A DNA stretch of 64,000 nucleotides from Actinomadura barringtoniae (lineage in GTDB: Bacteria; Actinomycetota; Actinomycetes; Streptosporangiales; Streptosporangiaceae): contig NZ_JAGEOJ010000023.1 in the NCBI RefSeq assembly GCF_017573505.1, forward strand, positions 124,001 through 188,000. Direction: 5' to 3'. The notes under the pieces were generated by a model, which did no database searches, was not told where the DNA came from, and saw only the letters and a list, made by a program, of their open reading frames with translations. A program made the position numbers and the translations under genes. This document shows, in pieces, positions 33,069 through 41,938 of the stretch. How positions within the stretch are numbered: the stretch's first letter is position 1; each line of letters opens with the position of its first letter.

Positions 33069-35240
33069 TTGACGGTGAGGAACCCCCTTCTCCGCGCTCC
33101 CAAGCGCTTCCTGGTCGGGCGCCCGCTGCGCAACGAGCAGATGGGCGACACGCTGCTGCCCAAGAAGCTCGCGCTGCCGGTCTTCTGCAGCGACCCGCTC
33201 TCCTCCGTCGCCTACGCGACCGAGGAGATCCTGCTCATGCTGAGCCTGGGCGGGCTCGCCATGCTCTACCTCGCCTGGTGGGTGGCCGCGGGCGTCGTCC
33301 TGCTGCTCATCGTGGTCGTCGCCTCGTACCGGCAGACCTGCCACGCCTACCCGAACGGCGGCGGCGCCTACACCGTCAGCCGGGAGAACCTCGGCGTGAA
33401 CCCGTCGCTGATCGCGGCCAGCGCGCTGCTGATCGACTACGTGATGACGGTCGCGGTGTCGGTGGTGGCCGGGGTCGCCAACATCACCTCCGCCTTCCCC
33501 GGCCTCGGCCCGTACGCGGTCGAGATCTCGATCGGCCTGGTGACGCTGCTGGCGGTGATCAACCTGCGCGGCGTCAAGGAGTCGGGCGCCGCGTTCGCCA
33601 TCCCGACGTACGGGTTCGTGGCGAGCGTGCTGGTGATGCTCGGCGTCGGCGCGTTCCGGTTCCTGTTCGGGGACGCGCCGCGCGCCGAGTCCGCCTCGTT
33701 CGGCATCCACCCGACGCACGACTTCAGCGGCCTGCTCGTCGTCGTCCTGGCGCTGCGGGCGTTCGCCCAGGGCTGCACCGCGCTGACGGGCGTCGAGGCG
33801 GTCAGCAACGGGGTGCCCAACTTCAAGCGGCCGAAGAGCAGGAACGCGGCGTCCACGCTGCTGATCATGGGCACGCTCGCGATCACCATGTTCGCCGGGA
33901 TCACCGCGCTGGCCATCGCCGCGCACGTGCGGGTCGTGAGCGCCGAGCATCTGGGCCGGCTCACCGGGATACCGGCGGGCTACGAGCAGAAGACCGTGAT
34001 CGCCCAGGTCGCGGCGGCGGTGTTCGGCGGGGACGACTCGCCGCTGTTCTACATGGTGCAGGCGTTCACAGCGGCGATCCTCGTGCTGGCCGCCAACACC
34101 GCGTTCAACGGCTTCCCGATCCTGGCCTCCATCCTGGGCGAGGACGGCTTCCTGCCCCGGCAGTTCGCGCGGCGCGGCGACCGGCTGGTCTTCAGCAACG
34201 GCATCGTCATCCTGACGCTGCTCGCGGCGCTGCTGATCTGGGCGTTCGACGCCAGTACGACCCGGCTGATCCAGCTCTACATCCTCGGCGTCTTCGTCTC
34301 GTTCACCCTCAGCCAGTGGGGCATGGTGCGGCACTGGACCAGGCTGATCCCGGAAGCGGCGGGGCGGGCGCGGTCGGCGATGCGGAGGTCCCGGCTGATC
34401 AACGGGCTGGGCGGCACGCTCACCAGCCTCGTGCTGGTCATCGTCCTGATCACCAAGTTCACCAAGGGCGCCTACATCGTCTGCATCGCGATGCCGCTGC
34501 TGTTCCTGCTGATGAAGGCGATCCGGCGGCACTACGACCGCGTGGCGGTCGAGCTGACCCCTGGAGACGAGGGGGTGACGCTGCCCAGCCGTATCCACGG
34601 CGTGGTGCTGGTGTCCAAGCTGCACACCCCTGCCCTGCGGGCACTGGCGTTCGCCCGCGCGACGCGGCCCAGCACCCTGACGGCGGTGACGGTCGCCTCG
34701 TCGGCCGCCGAGACCGAGGCGCTGGAGGGGGAGTGGAGCGGGCGCGCCATCCCGGTGCCCCTGGTCGTTCTGGACTCGCCCTACCGCGACATCACCGGGC
34801 CGGTCCTGGACTACGTCGCCCGGATCCGGCGCCGCAGCCCGCGAGACGTGGTGTGCGTCTTCATCCCCGAGTACGTGGTCGGCCACTGGTGGGAGCAGCT
34901 CCTGCACAACCAGAGCGCGCTGCGCCTCAAGGCACGCCTGCTCTTCCGGCCCGGCGTGATGGTGACCAGCGTTCCCTGGCAACTCGGCTCGGCAGCCGCC
35001 CGCGGCGCCGAGGAAGCCGCCGCGACCCAGCCCGTCGACGACCACCTCCCCGAGCCGGACGCGCCGGACAGCGGGGGCGAGCCGGGCGGCTCGGATGCGC
35101 CGGGCGGCCGGGATGACGCGGGTGGCCTGGGCGGCGTGGGCGGCCCGGCTGCGCCAGGTGGCGTGGGCGGCTCGGGTGGGGCGGGTGAGCCGGATTCGAT
35201 GCCCGCCGGAGCGCTTACCGCCCGTGATCCTTCGGCTTGA
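33069..35240 (+). CDS. KimA-like APC-superfamily K+ permease (second of three)
   Basis: A 723-residue permease closely resembling Bacillus KimA: FLVGRPLRNEQ, CSDPLSSVAYATEEIL, YPNGGGAYTVSRENLG, ALTGVEAVSNGVPNFKRP, AANTAFNGFP. About 12 helices are followed by a cytosolic domain (GVVLVSKLHTPALRALAFARA; HNQSALRLKARLLF) conserved in the third copy. The last 80 residues are a low-complexity Gly/Ala/Pro tail. TTG 33069 or GTG 33075 is the start; neither has a clear ribosome site, so a leaderless or short-leader mRNA is possible. The upstream KdpE-like array suggests K+ control. Confidence 0.85.
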   Translation: MTVRNPLLRAPKRFLVGRPLRNEQMGDTLLPKKLALPVFCSDPLSSVAYATEEILLMLSLGGLAMLYLAWWVAAGVVLLLIVVVASYRQTCHAYPNGGGAYTVSRENLGVNPSLIAASALLIDYVMTVAVSVVAGVANITSAFPGLGPYAVEISIGLVTLLAVINLRGVKESGAAFAIPTYGFVASVLVMLGVGAFRFLFGDAPRAESASFGIHPTHDFSGLLVVVLALRAFAQGCTALTGVEAVSNGVPNFKRPKSRNAASTLLIMGTLAITMFAGITALAIAAHVRVVSAEHLGRLTGIPAGYEQKTVIAQVAAAVFGGDDSPLFYMVQAFTAAILVLAANTAFNGFPILASILGEDGFLPRQFARRGDRLVFSNGIVILTLLAALLIWAFDASTTRLIQLYILGVFVSFTLSQWGMVRHWTRLIPEAAGRARSAMRRSRLINGLGGTLTSLVLVIVLITKFTKGAYIVCIAMPLLFLLMKAIRRHYDRVAVELTPGDEGVTLPSRIHGVVLVSKLHTPALRALAFARATRPSTLTAVTVASSAAETEALEGEWSGRAIPVPLVVLDSPYRDITGPVLDYVARIRRRSPRDVVCVFIPEYVVGHWWEQLLHNQSALRLKARLLFRPGVMVTSVPWQLGSAAARGAEEAAATQPVDDHLPEPDAPDSGGEPGGSDAPGGRDDAGGLGGVGGPAAPGGVGGSGGAGEPDSMPAGALTARDPSA

Positions 35241-35309
35241 CGGTGATCGGGTCGATTGGGGTGGTGCCAGGCGGTTCGTTTCCTTTGCCGATGCCCTACG
35301 CTTCAAATC

Positions 35310-35735
35310 ATGGACGAGGTTTCGGCCAGTGCGACGCCGAAGACTGATGAGGGCGCCGAACCCGATCGCGGGCGCGGTGGCCTGCGGCGCTTCCTGCGCC
35401 GCATGGCCTCCAGCAAGGCCGAGCTGGAGGCCGAAGAGCTCCAGAAGACCACCGGCGAGGAGGGCGCGACGCCCATCCTGGACTGCTCCGCGCGCAAGCG
35501 TCACTGCGTCGCGGGTACGCTACGTACGGTGACCCTGCGTCCGCGGGGCGGCGCACCGGCGCTCGAGGCCGAGCTGTACGACGGCACCGACGTGATCAAC
35601 CTGGTCTGGCTGGGCCGCCGCAAGATCGCCGGGATCGACCCGGGCCGGCGGCTGCGGGCCGAGGGACTGGTGAGCCTCCAGGACGGCCGCAAGGTCATGT
35701 TCAACCCCCGCTACGAGCTCCGCGGCTCCTCGTAA
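35310..35735 (+). CDS. OB-fold nucleic acid binding protein (Rv2694c-like)
   Basis: A 141-residue protein with an Asp/Glu-rich, helical N-terminal half and an OB-fold C-terminal half (VAGTLRTVTLRPRGG, ELYDGTDVINLVWLGRRKIAGI, GRRLRAEGLV). It corresponds to the OB-fold protein beside DUF3159 in mycobacteria (Rv2694c). ATG 35310 has no ribosome site; TACGCT just upstream could be the -10 of a leaderless transcript. Function unknown; its conserved position beside DUF3159 and TrkA genes suggests a shared role. Confidence 0.78.
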   Translation: MDEVSASATPKTDEGAEPDRGRGGLRRFLRRMASSKAELEAEELQKTTGEEGATPILDCSARKRHCVAGTLRTVTLRPRGGAPALEAELYDGTDVINLVWLGRRKIAGIDPGRRLRAEGLVSLQDGRKVMFNPRYELRGSS

Positions 35736-35815
35736 CAGGACCTGGGACCCTTGAGCGGGACGGGCGGGCATGCCAGGGTGCCGCACAAGGCGTATCGCAG
35801 ACGGAGGGGCAAGCG

Positions 35816-36649
35816 TTGAGCGAGCTGGAGACGGGCGGCGAACGGGGCGGCGTCGGCGCCGCGGGCAAGCCCGCCGAGGCCACGGCGTCCCCGGCGGTCT
35901 CCGCCGAGCGCGCGGAGTCCCGGAAGGCTGAGACGTCCCAGGAGCCCTCGGAGCAGCAGCCCAAGGACGCGCTCAGCGCCCACGACACCGTCGAGGCGGC
36001 GGTGCGGGCCCAGCTGACCAAGGCGCTCGGCGGCGTGCGCGGCGTGATCGAGGCCGCGATCCCCACGGCGGGCTTCACGCTCTGTTATGTGATCACCGAC
36101 CAGTTGAAGCTCTCGCTGATCGTCGGCGTGGTCGCGGCCGTGGTGCTGCTGATCGTGCGGGTGGCGCAGAAGTCCACCCCGCAGTTCGTGATCAACAGCC
36201 TGGTCGGCATCGCGATCGCCGCCTTCTTCGCGCTCCGCTCGGGCAAGGCCGAGGACGCGTTCCTGCCCGGCATCCTCTACAACTCCGCCTACGCGGTCGC
36301 GATGATCTTCTCGATCGTGGTGCGCTGGCCGATCGTGGGCTTCATCATCGGCTCGGTCACCGGCGACCCGACCGCCTGGCGCAACGACCCCGGCATCGTG
36401 AAGCTGTGCTCGCGGCTCACCTGGCTGCTGGTGGCGCCGTGCGTCATCCGGGTGGTCGTGCAGTACCCGCTCTACCTGGCGGGACAGGTCGGCTGGCTGG
36501 GCGCGAGCAAGATCGCCCTCGGCTGGCCGCTGCAGGTCGCCGCGTTCGCCGCGATGATCTGGGTGCTGGCCCGCGGCCGCACCCCGCTGCGCGGCGGTTC
36601 CACCGGCGGCTCCACCGCGGGCTCCGCCCCCGAGACTCCCGCGTCCTGA
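35816..36649 (+). CDS. DUF3159 family membrane protein
   Basis: A 277-residue protein: about 65 residues of Glu/Ala/Ser-rich cytosolic tail, then about six hydrophobic segments with the DUF3159 pattern (AAIPTAGFTLCYVITDQLKLSLIVG; ITGDPTAWRNDPG-type loop seen as SVTGDPTAWRND). TTG 35816 follows GGAGGGG with good spacing. Mycobacterial homologue Rv2693c lies beside ceoBC (trkA). Here the TrkA genes are 5 kb away, separated by the pknG block. Biochemical role unknown. Confidence 0.85.
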   Translation: MSELETGGERGGVGAAGKPAEATASPAVSAERAESRKAETSQEPSEQQPKDALSAHDTVEAAVRAQLTKALGGVRGVIEAAIPTAGFTLCYVITDQLKLSLIVGVVAAVVLLIVRVAQKSTPQFVINSLVGIAIAAFFALRSGKAEDAFLPGILYNSAYAVAMIFSIVVRWPIVGFIIGSVTGDPTAWRNDPGIVKLCSRLTWLLVAPCVIRVVVQYPLYLAGQVGWLGASKIALGWPLQVAAFAAMIWVLARGRTPLRGGSTGGSTAGSAPETPAS

Positions 36650-36785
36650 CGAGCCGAGGCGGGTCAGGGCGGGTCAGGCGGGTTTCGGTCGAGCCCCCGG
36701 TTTCGGTCCGGGACGGCGATCACAAGGGACGATCATCCCAAATCAAGGCTCTAGGCGCCGCGCAAAGGGCGCGCTAAAGTCCTCC

Positions 36786-36953
36786 TAGGTGTGCCGGGAA
36801 GTCTGGTCGGCGAATTGATGGTCCACGTTCTCGACCAGGAGGCGAAGTGAATCCGCCGCAGCACATTTAGGACCCCCTCGCTCTCCCAGCGTTACAGGGA
36901 ACACACACACTCACTCCAGCTCTACCAAGCCGCCCGTGCGCACGTCGCACGGG
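36786..36953 (+). ncRNA. Structured leader copy 2 with mini-ORF and terminator-like hairpin
   Basis: The 26-nt block at 36786-36811 is identical to the antiporter leader at 15155. CCGG/CTGG pairing recurs, and TGGTCG (36802-36807) pairs with CGACCA (36830-36835), directly before GGAGG. A seven-codon ORF follows (GTG at 36846, encoding VNPPQHI, then TAG). A perfect 8-bp stem CCCGTGCG/CGCACGGG (36933-36953) follows. No antiporter gene is downstream. It may be a free-standing regulatory RNA or attenuator, or a relic of a lost antiporter gene. The stretch 36954-37092 holds nothing else recognisable. Confidence 0.5.
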
Positions 36954-37092
36954 GGTCTCGCAGTGCTGCGAAATTGCGCCCGGAAGTGCGCGGCGTTCTC
37001 CCCGTTAGGGAGCCGTAAAGAAAAGCGCGCACCAGGGGATCCGGGATTTACGATCACCGCTGAATAGTCCTGCTGTGGGGCGAAGACCTGAG

Positions 37093-37923
37093 ATGACTGA
37101 ACGGGGAATGCGCGGATCCATGATGGACCGCGACGAGATCGACCGTGCGCTCGTACGGTTCCAGGACGCGGAGGACCGGATCCGCAGCTCCATGCGTGAG
37201 CTGCGCGAACACCCGGGCTACCAGCTCCTGGACGGCTCCGCGCTCACCGGCGTCACCGAACGCCGCTGGGCGGACGTCACCGTCGCGCTCGCCGAGGTGC
37301 GCGTGGACCTGCTGGCCTTCCAGCGCGTCCTGAACGACGCGTGGGAGGTGCGCGGCCGCCGCCCGCGGCCTGGCCGCGCCGAACTGGCCGAGCTCACCAG
37401 GCTCCTGACCGGCCCGGCCGCCGAGCTCTGCGGGGAAGGAGGCTCGCGGCGCGAGGCCACCGGTCCTCGGCGCCGCACTGATCACTGCACCCTGGAAGGC
37501 CTGCGGGCCCGCATGGAGACCTGCCACGCCCGCGGCGAGGCCCTGGCCGCCGAGGCCGCCACGGCCTGGTGCGCGCTCAGCGGCCGGCTGGTCGACGCCG
37601 AGGAGAGCTGGCGCGCCGCCGAGGAGATCGCGGGCGAGCTGGGCGAACGCGGCGACCTCGACCGGCTCGGCGCCGAACTCGACGACGTTCGCCGGACCGT
37701 GGCGAACGACCCGCTCTCGCTGTGGCGCGGAGGCCGGATCGACGCGCCGCGCCTGGACCGGCTGTCGGCGTCCCTCGACACCGCCCGTTCCGACCTGGTG
37801 GACGCGACCCTGACCCGCGTGATCGACCAGCTGCGGTCGCACGCCTCCGCCGTCCCCGACGTGATCGTCGAGTGCGCCGACCCGCACGCGGGTCATTTCC
37901 GGAAGGTGAGTGAGTGCACGTGA
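37093..37923 (+). CDS. Hypothetical protein upstream of pknG
   Basis: A 276-residue soluble, mostly alpha-helical and charged protein of unknown family. Helices with coiled-coil character run through residues 1-90 and 130-270 (ALVRFQDAEDRIRSSMRELREH; LDDVRRTVANDPLSLWRGG; DRLSASLDTARSDLVDATL). ATG 37093 is chosen; GTG 37075 and ATG 37120 are alternatives. It overlaps pknG by ten bases, so the products probably work together. I recall similar helical proteins before pknG in streptomycetes. No catalytic motif is visible. Confidence 0.6.
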   Translation: MTERGMRGSMMDRDEIDRALVRFQDAEDRIRSSMRELREHPGYQLLDGSALTGVTERRWADVTVALAEVRVDLLAFQRVLNDAWEVRGRRPRPGRAELAELTRLLTGPAAELCGEGGSRREATGPRRRTDHCTLEGLRARMETCHARGEALAAEAATAWCALSGRLVDAEESWRAAEEIAGELGERGDLDRLGAELDDVRRTVANDPLSLWRGGRIDAPRLDRLSASLDTARSDLVDATLTRVIDQLRSHASAVPDVIVECADPHAGHFRKVSECT

Positions 37924-40286
37924 GCGGCCCAGTGCGGTGCTCCGACCCGGGATGCCCGGGCAGCGTGCAGGACGGCTACTGCGACACCTGCGGCCTGCCC
38001 CCGGCCCCGGCCGGTGATCCCTGCGGCGAGCCCAGCTGCCGGGGCAGGATCGCCGACGGCTACTGCGACGTCTGCGGCATCCCCGCCCCTGCGCCGACTG
38101 CGCTCGCGGCGGCTCCCCGTACCGCGGGTTCAAGCGTCTCCGCGCCATGGCGCCCAGGCTTCCGCGGCTCCGGCCGCGCCGGCTCCGGCGGCTCGGGAAC
38201 GCCGCCGAAGCCAGGGCTCGCAGGGTCGGGGTCCATGGGATCGCGCGGTTCGGGCCGCACCGGCACGTCGGGGCGCACGTCGGGGCGGACGTCCGGGCCG
38301 TCGCGGCGGGGGATGCTGGGCGCGGGCCTGGTCGAGGTGCCGTCCGTGCCGTATCGCGATCCGGCCGCGGCGGTCATGGCCGATCCTGAGGTTCCCGAGA
38401 ACAAGCGTTACTGCGGCAGCTGCGACGCGGCGGTCGGGCGCGGGCGCGGCGACCGTCCGGGCCGTACGGAAGGGTTCTGCTCCAAGTGCGGCGCGGCCTA
38501 CTCGTTCGCGCCCAAGCTGCTCCCCGGCGACCTGGTCGGCGGGCAGTACGAGGTGCTGGGCTGCCTGGCGCACGGCGGCCTCGGCTGGATCTACCTCGCC
38601 AAGGACAAGAACGTCAGCGACCGCTGGGTCGTCCTGAAGGGCCTGCTGGACTCCGGCGACCCCGACGCGATGGCCGCCGCCCTGGCCGAACGCCGCTTCC
38701 TCGCCGCCGTCGAGCACCCGAACGTCGTCAAGATCTACAACTTCGTTCAGCACGGCGGCGCGGGCTACATCGTCATGGAGTACGTCGGCGGGAGCTCGTT
38801 GCGGGAGATCCTGCTGGAGCGGCGCCACGAGTCGGGGGAGTCGCTGCCGCTCCCGCAGGTCATCGCGTACGGGCTGGAAGTGCTGCGGGCCCTCGGCTAC
38901 CTGCACGATCTCGGCCTGGTCTACTGCGACTTCAAGCCCGACAACGCCATCCAGACCGAGGAGCAGCTGAGGCTCATCGACCTCGGTGGCGTCCGGCCGA
39001 TCGACGAGGTGGACGGCCCCATCTACGGAACGGTCGGCTACCAGGCTCCCGAGATCGCCGACGTCGGCCCGTCGGTCGAGTCCGACCTCTACACCGTGGC
39101 CCGCTCGATGGCGGTGATGAGCTTCGAGTTCACCGGCTACACCCATCAGTACGAGTTCTCGCTCCCGCCGCGCAAGGACGTGGACGTGCTGGCGCGGTAC
39201 GGCTCGTTCGACCGCCTGCTGCGCCGCGCCACCCACGCCGAGCCCGCCGAACGGTTCTCCAGCGCCGCCGAGATGGCCGACCAGCTGACCGGCGTGCTGC
39301 GCGAGACGCTCGCGGGCGAGGACGGGCGGCCACGGCCCGCGGTCTCCGACCGGTTCGGGCCCGAGTTGCGCGTCGCCGGGACCCGCGGTGTCGCCACGCC
39401 CGAGGCCGCGGAGCTGATGGCCGCCCTGCCGCTCCCGCTGGTCGACGGCGACGACCCGGCGTCCGGTTATCTGGCGGGCCTCGCCGCGGCCCGGCCCGAG
39501 GCCATCATCCGGGAGCTGTCCAAGCCCAAGGTGTCGTCGGTGGAGGTCGAGCTGCGGCTGGCCCGCGCACACATCGAGGCCGGAAGCTTGGAACGTGCCC
39601 GCGAGCTGCTCGCCGGTGGCGGCGACGACTGGCGCAGGAACTGGTACCTCGCCCTGGCCACCCTCGCCGAGAACAACCCCGACCTCGCCTCCCACGGGTT
39701 CGAGATGGTCTACGGCCTGCTGCCCGGCGAGGCCGCGCCCAAGCTGGGCCTGGCCGTGTGCGCCGAACTGCGCGGCGAGTACAGCTGGGCCCGGCATTTC
39801 TACGACCTGGTCTGGCGTACCGACCGTTCCTACGTCAGCGCCGCGTTCGGGCTCGCACGCGCACATCTCGCGCAGGGCGACCGTGCCGGCGCCGTCAAGG
39901 CCCTCGCGTCGGTGCCCGCGACGTCCAGCCACTACGTGGACGCGCAGGTCGGCGCGGTGCTCGCCGTACTGCGCGGACGCAAGCCGAAGGACCTCCGCCA
40001 GGACGAGCTGGTCGAGGCGTCCGAACGTCTTGAGCTGCTGGGCCTCGACCCCGAACGCCACGGGCGCCTAGCGGCACTCCTGCTGGAAAGCTCCCTCGCC
40101 CAAGTCCTGACGCAGGGCGGCTCGGCGAATGGGGCGACCGTTCTGGGCGCCGGCCTGAACGAGCACGACCTGCGCGCCGCCCTCGAAGGCGAATACCGCG
40201 AACTGGCCCGGCTGGCGCATGGCCCGGCCGAACGCCTCGCGCTCGTGGATCGTGCCAACGCCGTGCGGCCGAAGACGATGATCTGA
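37914..40286 (+). CDS. pknG: Serine/threonine protein kinase PknG
   Basis: A 790-residue soluble kinase with PknG architecture. Residues 1-60 hold two CxxC-type zinc ribbons (DGYCDTCG, DGYCDVCG); a Gly/Ser/Arg linker follows; then the rubredoxin-like motif (YCGSCD; FCSKCG) near 165-200. The kinase has K242 in VVLKGLL, D339 in YCDFKPDN and DLGG in place of DFG. A TPR-like C-terminal half starts near residue 550. In mycobacteria PknG senses amino-acid status through GlnH/GlnX and phosphorylates GarA. GTG 37914 has GGAAGG seven bases upstream. The extra N-terminal zinc ribbons are noteworthy. Confidence 0.93.
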   Translation: MHVSGPVRCSDPGCPGSVQDGYCDTCGLPPAPAGDPCGEPSCRGRIADGYCDVCGIPAPAPTALAAAPRTAGSSVSAPWRPGFRGSGRAGSGGSGTPPKPGLAGSGSMGSRGSGRTGTSGRTSGRTSGPSRRGMLGAGLVEVPSVPYRDPAAAVMADPEVPENKRYCGSCDAAVGRGRGDRPGRTEGFCSKCGAAYSFAPKLLPGDLVGGQYEVLGCLAHGGLGWIYLAKDKNVSDRWVVLKGLLDSGDPDAMAAALAERRFLAAVEHPNVVKIYNFVQHGGAGYIVMEYVGGSSLREILLERRHESGESLPLPQVIAYGLEVLRALGYLHDLGLVYCDFKPDNAIQTEEQLRLIDLGGVRPIDEVDGPIYGTVGYQAPEIADVGPSVESDLYTVARSMAVMSFEFTGYTHQYEFSLPPRKDVDVLARYGSFDRLLRRATHAEPAERFSSAAEMADQLTGVLRETLAGEDGRPRPAVSDRFGPELRVAGTRGVATPEAAELMAALPLPLVDGDDPASGYLAGLAAARPEAIIRELSKPKVSSVEVELRLARAHIEAGSLERARELLAGGGDDWRRNWYLALATLAENNPDLASHGFEMVYGLLPGEAAPKLGLAVCAELRGEYSWARHFYDLVWRTDRSYVSAAFGLARAHLAQGDRAGAVKALASVPATSSHYVDAQVGAVLAVLRGRKPKDLRQDELVEASERLELLGLDPERHGRLAALLLESSLAQVLTQGGSANGATVLGAGLNEHDLRAALEGEYRELARLAHGPAERLALVDRANAVRPKTMI

Positions 40287-40302
40287 GAAAGGTGAGACGT
40301 CG

Positions 40303-41775
40303 ATGACTGTGACGTCGCTCGACCTGGACGCCGTCGACCTCCCGGTCCCGCCGGTCCGGCGGGACCCCGAGACGGGACGGCCGCGCGGCTGGACGACGCC
40401 GCGCAGGATCCGGGTTCTGGCCGCGGTGTCGGTGCTGCTCGCGCTGGTGTTCGCGACCGTCGTCGAGGTGGGCGCGGGCGGGCTGCGCGGCGCGTTCAGA
40501 GAGATCGGCCATCGCGCCGGGCCGCAGGTCGTGGCCACCTCCGACCTCTACTTCGCGCTGAACGACATGGACGCGCAGGTCGCCAACGTGCTCCTGGTCG
40601 GCAAGGAGCAGGGGCTCGGCGTCGGCCGCGACCAGGCGCTGAACATCTACGCCCAGCGCCGCGCCCAGGCCGACCGCGACCTGCAGCAGGCGTCCTCGAT
40701 CGCGGGCGGCGACCGTGCCGCGGCCGAGGCGCTGCGGGCGGTGCTCGACGGGTTCGGCAAGTACCAGGCCCTGGCCGCCGAGGCGATCCTGCTGGACGGC
40801 CAGCACCCCCACCCGGCCGCCCAGCCGCCCGCCGACGCCCTCGCCCGCTACCGCCAGGCGACCGACATGATGAAGCAGCAGGTCCTGCCCGCCGCCGAGA
40901 AGCTGCGTACCGCCAACGCCGACGCGCTGGAGCACACGTACGAGAGCAAGCACACCGCCACGGACTACGCGATGATCGCCACCGGCGTCGTAGGGGCGCT
41001 GTTGGCCTCAGTCCTGGTCGGCTTGCAGGCCTACCTCGCCCGTCGGCTACGGCGCCGGATCAACCCGCTGCTGGCCCTGGCCACCGCGGGCGTCGTGGTC
41101 CTGACATTGACGGCGCTGGGCATGCTCGGATCCGAGTCCGAACACCTGCGGCGAGCCAAGAAGGACGCGTTCGACTCGGTGCTCGTCCTGGCCCGGGCCC
41201 GCGCGATCAGCTACGACGCCAACGCCGACGAAAGCCGCTTCATGGTCGACCCGGCCCGCCGAGCCCAGTACCAGCTGGCCTTCTACGACAAGTCCCAGGA
41301 CCTGCTCGGGCTGCCGAACGCCGGGAGCGTCTACGACTACGACCAGGAATTCGCCACGACGATCGGGCTCTACCGTTCCGCCAACCCCAAGGTGGCCTTC
41401 ACCGGGCTGATGGGGCGGGAGCTCCACAACATCACCTTCGCCGGAGAACGTGAGGCTGCCGACGATGCCCTGTCCGCCCTCCAGATCTACCAGCGAGATG
41501 ACCGCGAGATGCGGCGGCGGGTAGGAATCGGGCAGCTCAAGAGCGCGGTCGACTTCAACACCAGCTACAAGCCGGGCAACTCCAACTGGGCGTTCGACCA
41601 GTACGACAAGGCTCTGGTGCAGGTCACCGACATCAACCAGCGAGCGTTCGACCAGTCCATCCACGCGGGTGAGGACGGCCTGAGCGCCTGGACCTGGATC
41701 CCGCCCGCCGCACTCCTGGCGGTGGCCGGCCTGGTCTTCCTAGCCGTACGCCCACGCCTCTCCGAGTACCGCTAG
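40303..41775 (+). CDS. GlnX-like membrane sensor protein
   Basis: A 490-residue protein with four membrane helices (about 44-62, 221-243, 257-278 and 465-483). Two extracytoplasmic helical domains lie between helices 1-2 and 3-4, like four-helix sensory modules. This matches the GlnX protein that links the binding protein GlnH to PknG in mycobacteria. It follows pknG by 16 bases with AGAAAGG upstream. No glnH-like binding protein gene is adjacent, so the ligand partner is missing from the locus. Confidence 0.7.
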   Translation: MTVTSLDLDAVDLPVPPVRRDPETGRPRGWTTPRRIRVLAAVSVLLALVFATVVEVGAGGLRGAFREIGHRAGPQVVATSDLYFALNDMDAQVANVLLVGKEQGLGVGRDQALNIYAQRRAQADRDLQQASSIAGGDRAAAEALRAVLDGFGKYQALAAEAILLDGQHPHPAAQPPADALARYRQATDMMKQQVLPAAEKLRTANADALEHTYESKHTATDYAMIATGVVGALLASVLVGLQAYLARRLRRRINPLLALATAGVVVLTLTALGMLGSESEHLRRAKKDAFDSVLVLARARAISYDANADESRFMVDPARRAQYQLAFYDKSQDLLGLPNAGSVYDYDQEFATTIGLYRSANPKVAFTGLMGRELHNITFAGEREAADDALSALQIYQRDDREMRRRVGIGQLKSAVDFNTSYKPGNSNWAFDQYDKALVQVTDINQRAFDQSIHAGEDGLSAWTWIPPAALLAVAGLVFLAVRPRLSEYR

Positions 41776-41821
41776 CCGCTGACCACCGGGCATCAACCAC
41801 GCACGCGAGCGCGCTACCTGC

Positions 41822-41855
41822 CGCCGGGCCCGAGGCCGAAGGCGAGGGCCCGGCG
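41822..41855 (+). terminator. Hairpin after the GlnX-like gene
   Basis: CGCCGGGCCC (41822-41831) and GGGCCCGGCG (41846-41855) form a perfect 10-bp stem with a 14-base loop downstream of the GlnX-like gene. A second, stronger terminator follows. Confidence 0.55.
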
Positions 41856-41886
41856 ACAGATCGCGAAGCGATGTCGCGCTCGCCGC

Positions 41887-41937
41887 TTTTGCGGTTCGGC
41901 CCGCGAGCCGCTAGGCGAGCGGGCCGAGGCCGCAAAA
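41887..41937. terminator. Strong bidirectional terminator between convergent operons
   Basis: TTTTGCGG (41887-41894) pairs with CCGCAAAA (41930-41937), and CGGCCCGC (41897-41904) with GCGGGCCG (41919-41926). A/T tracts on both flanks make it work for the plus-strand pknG operon and the minus-strand trkA operon. Confidence 0.8.
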
Positions 41938-41938
41938 C

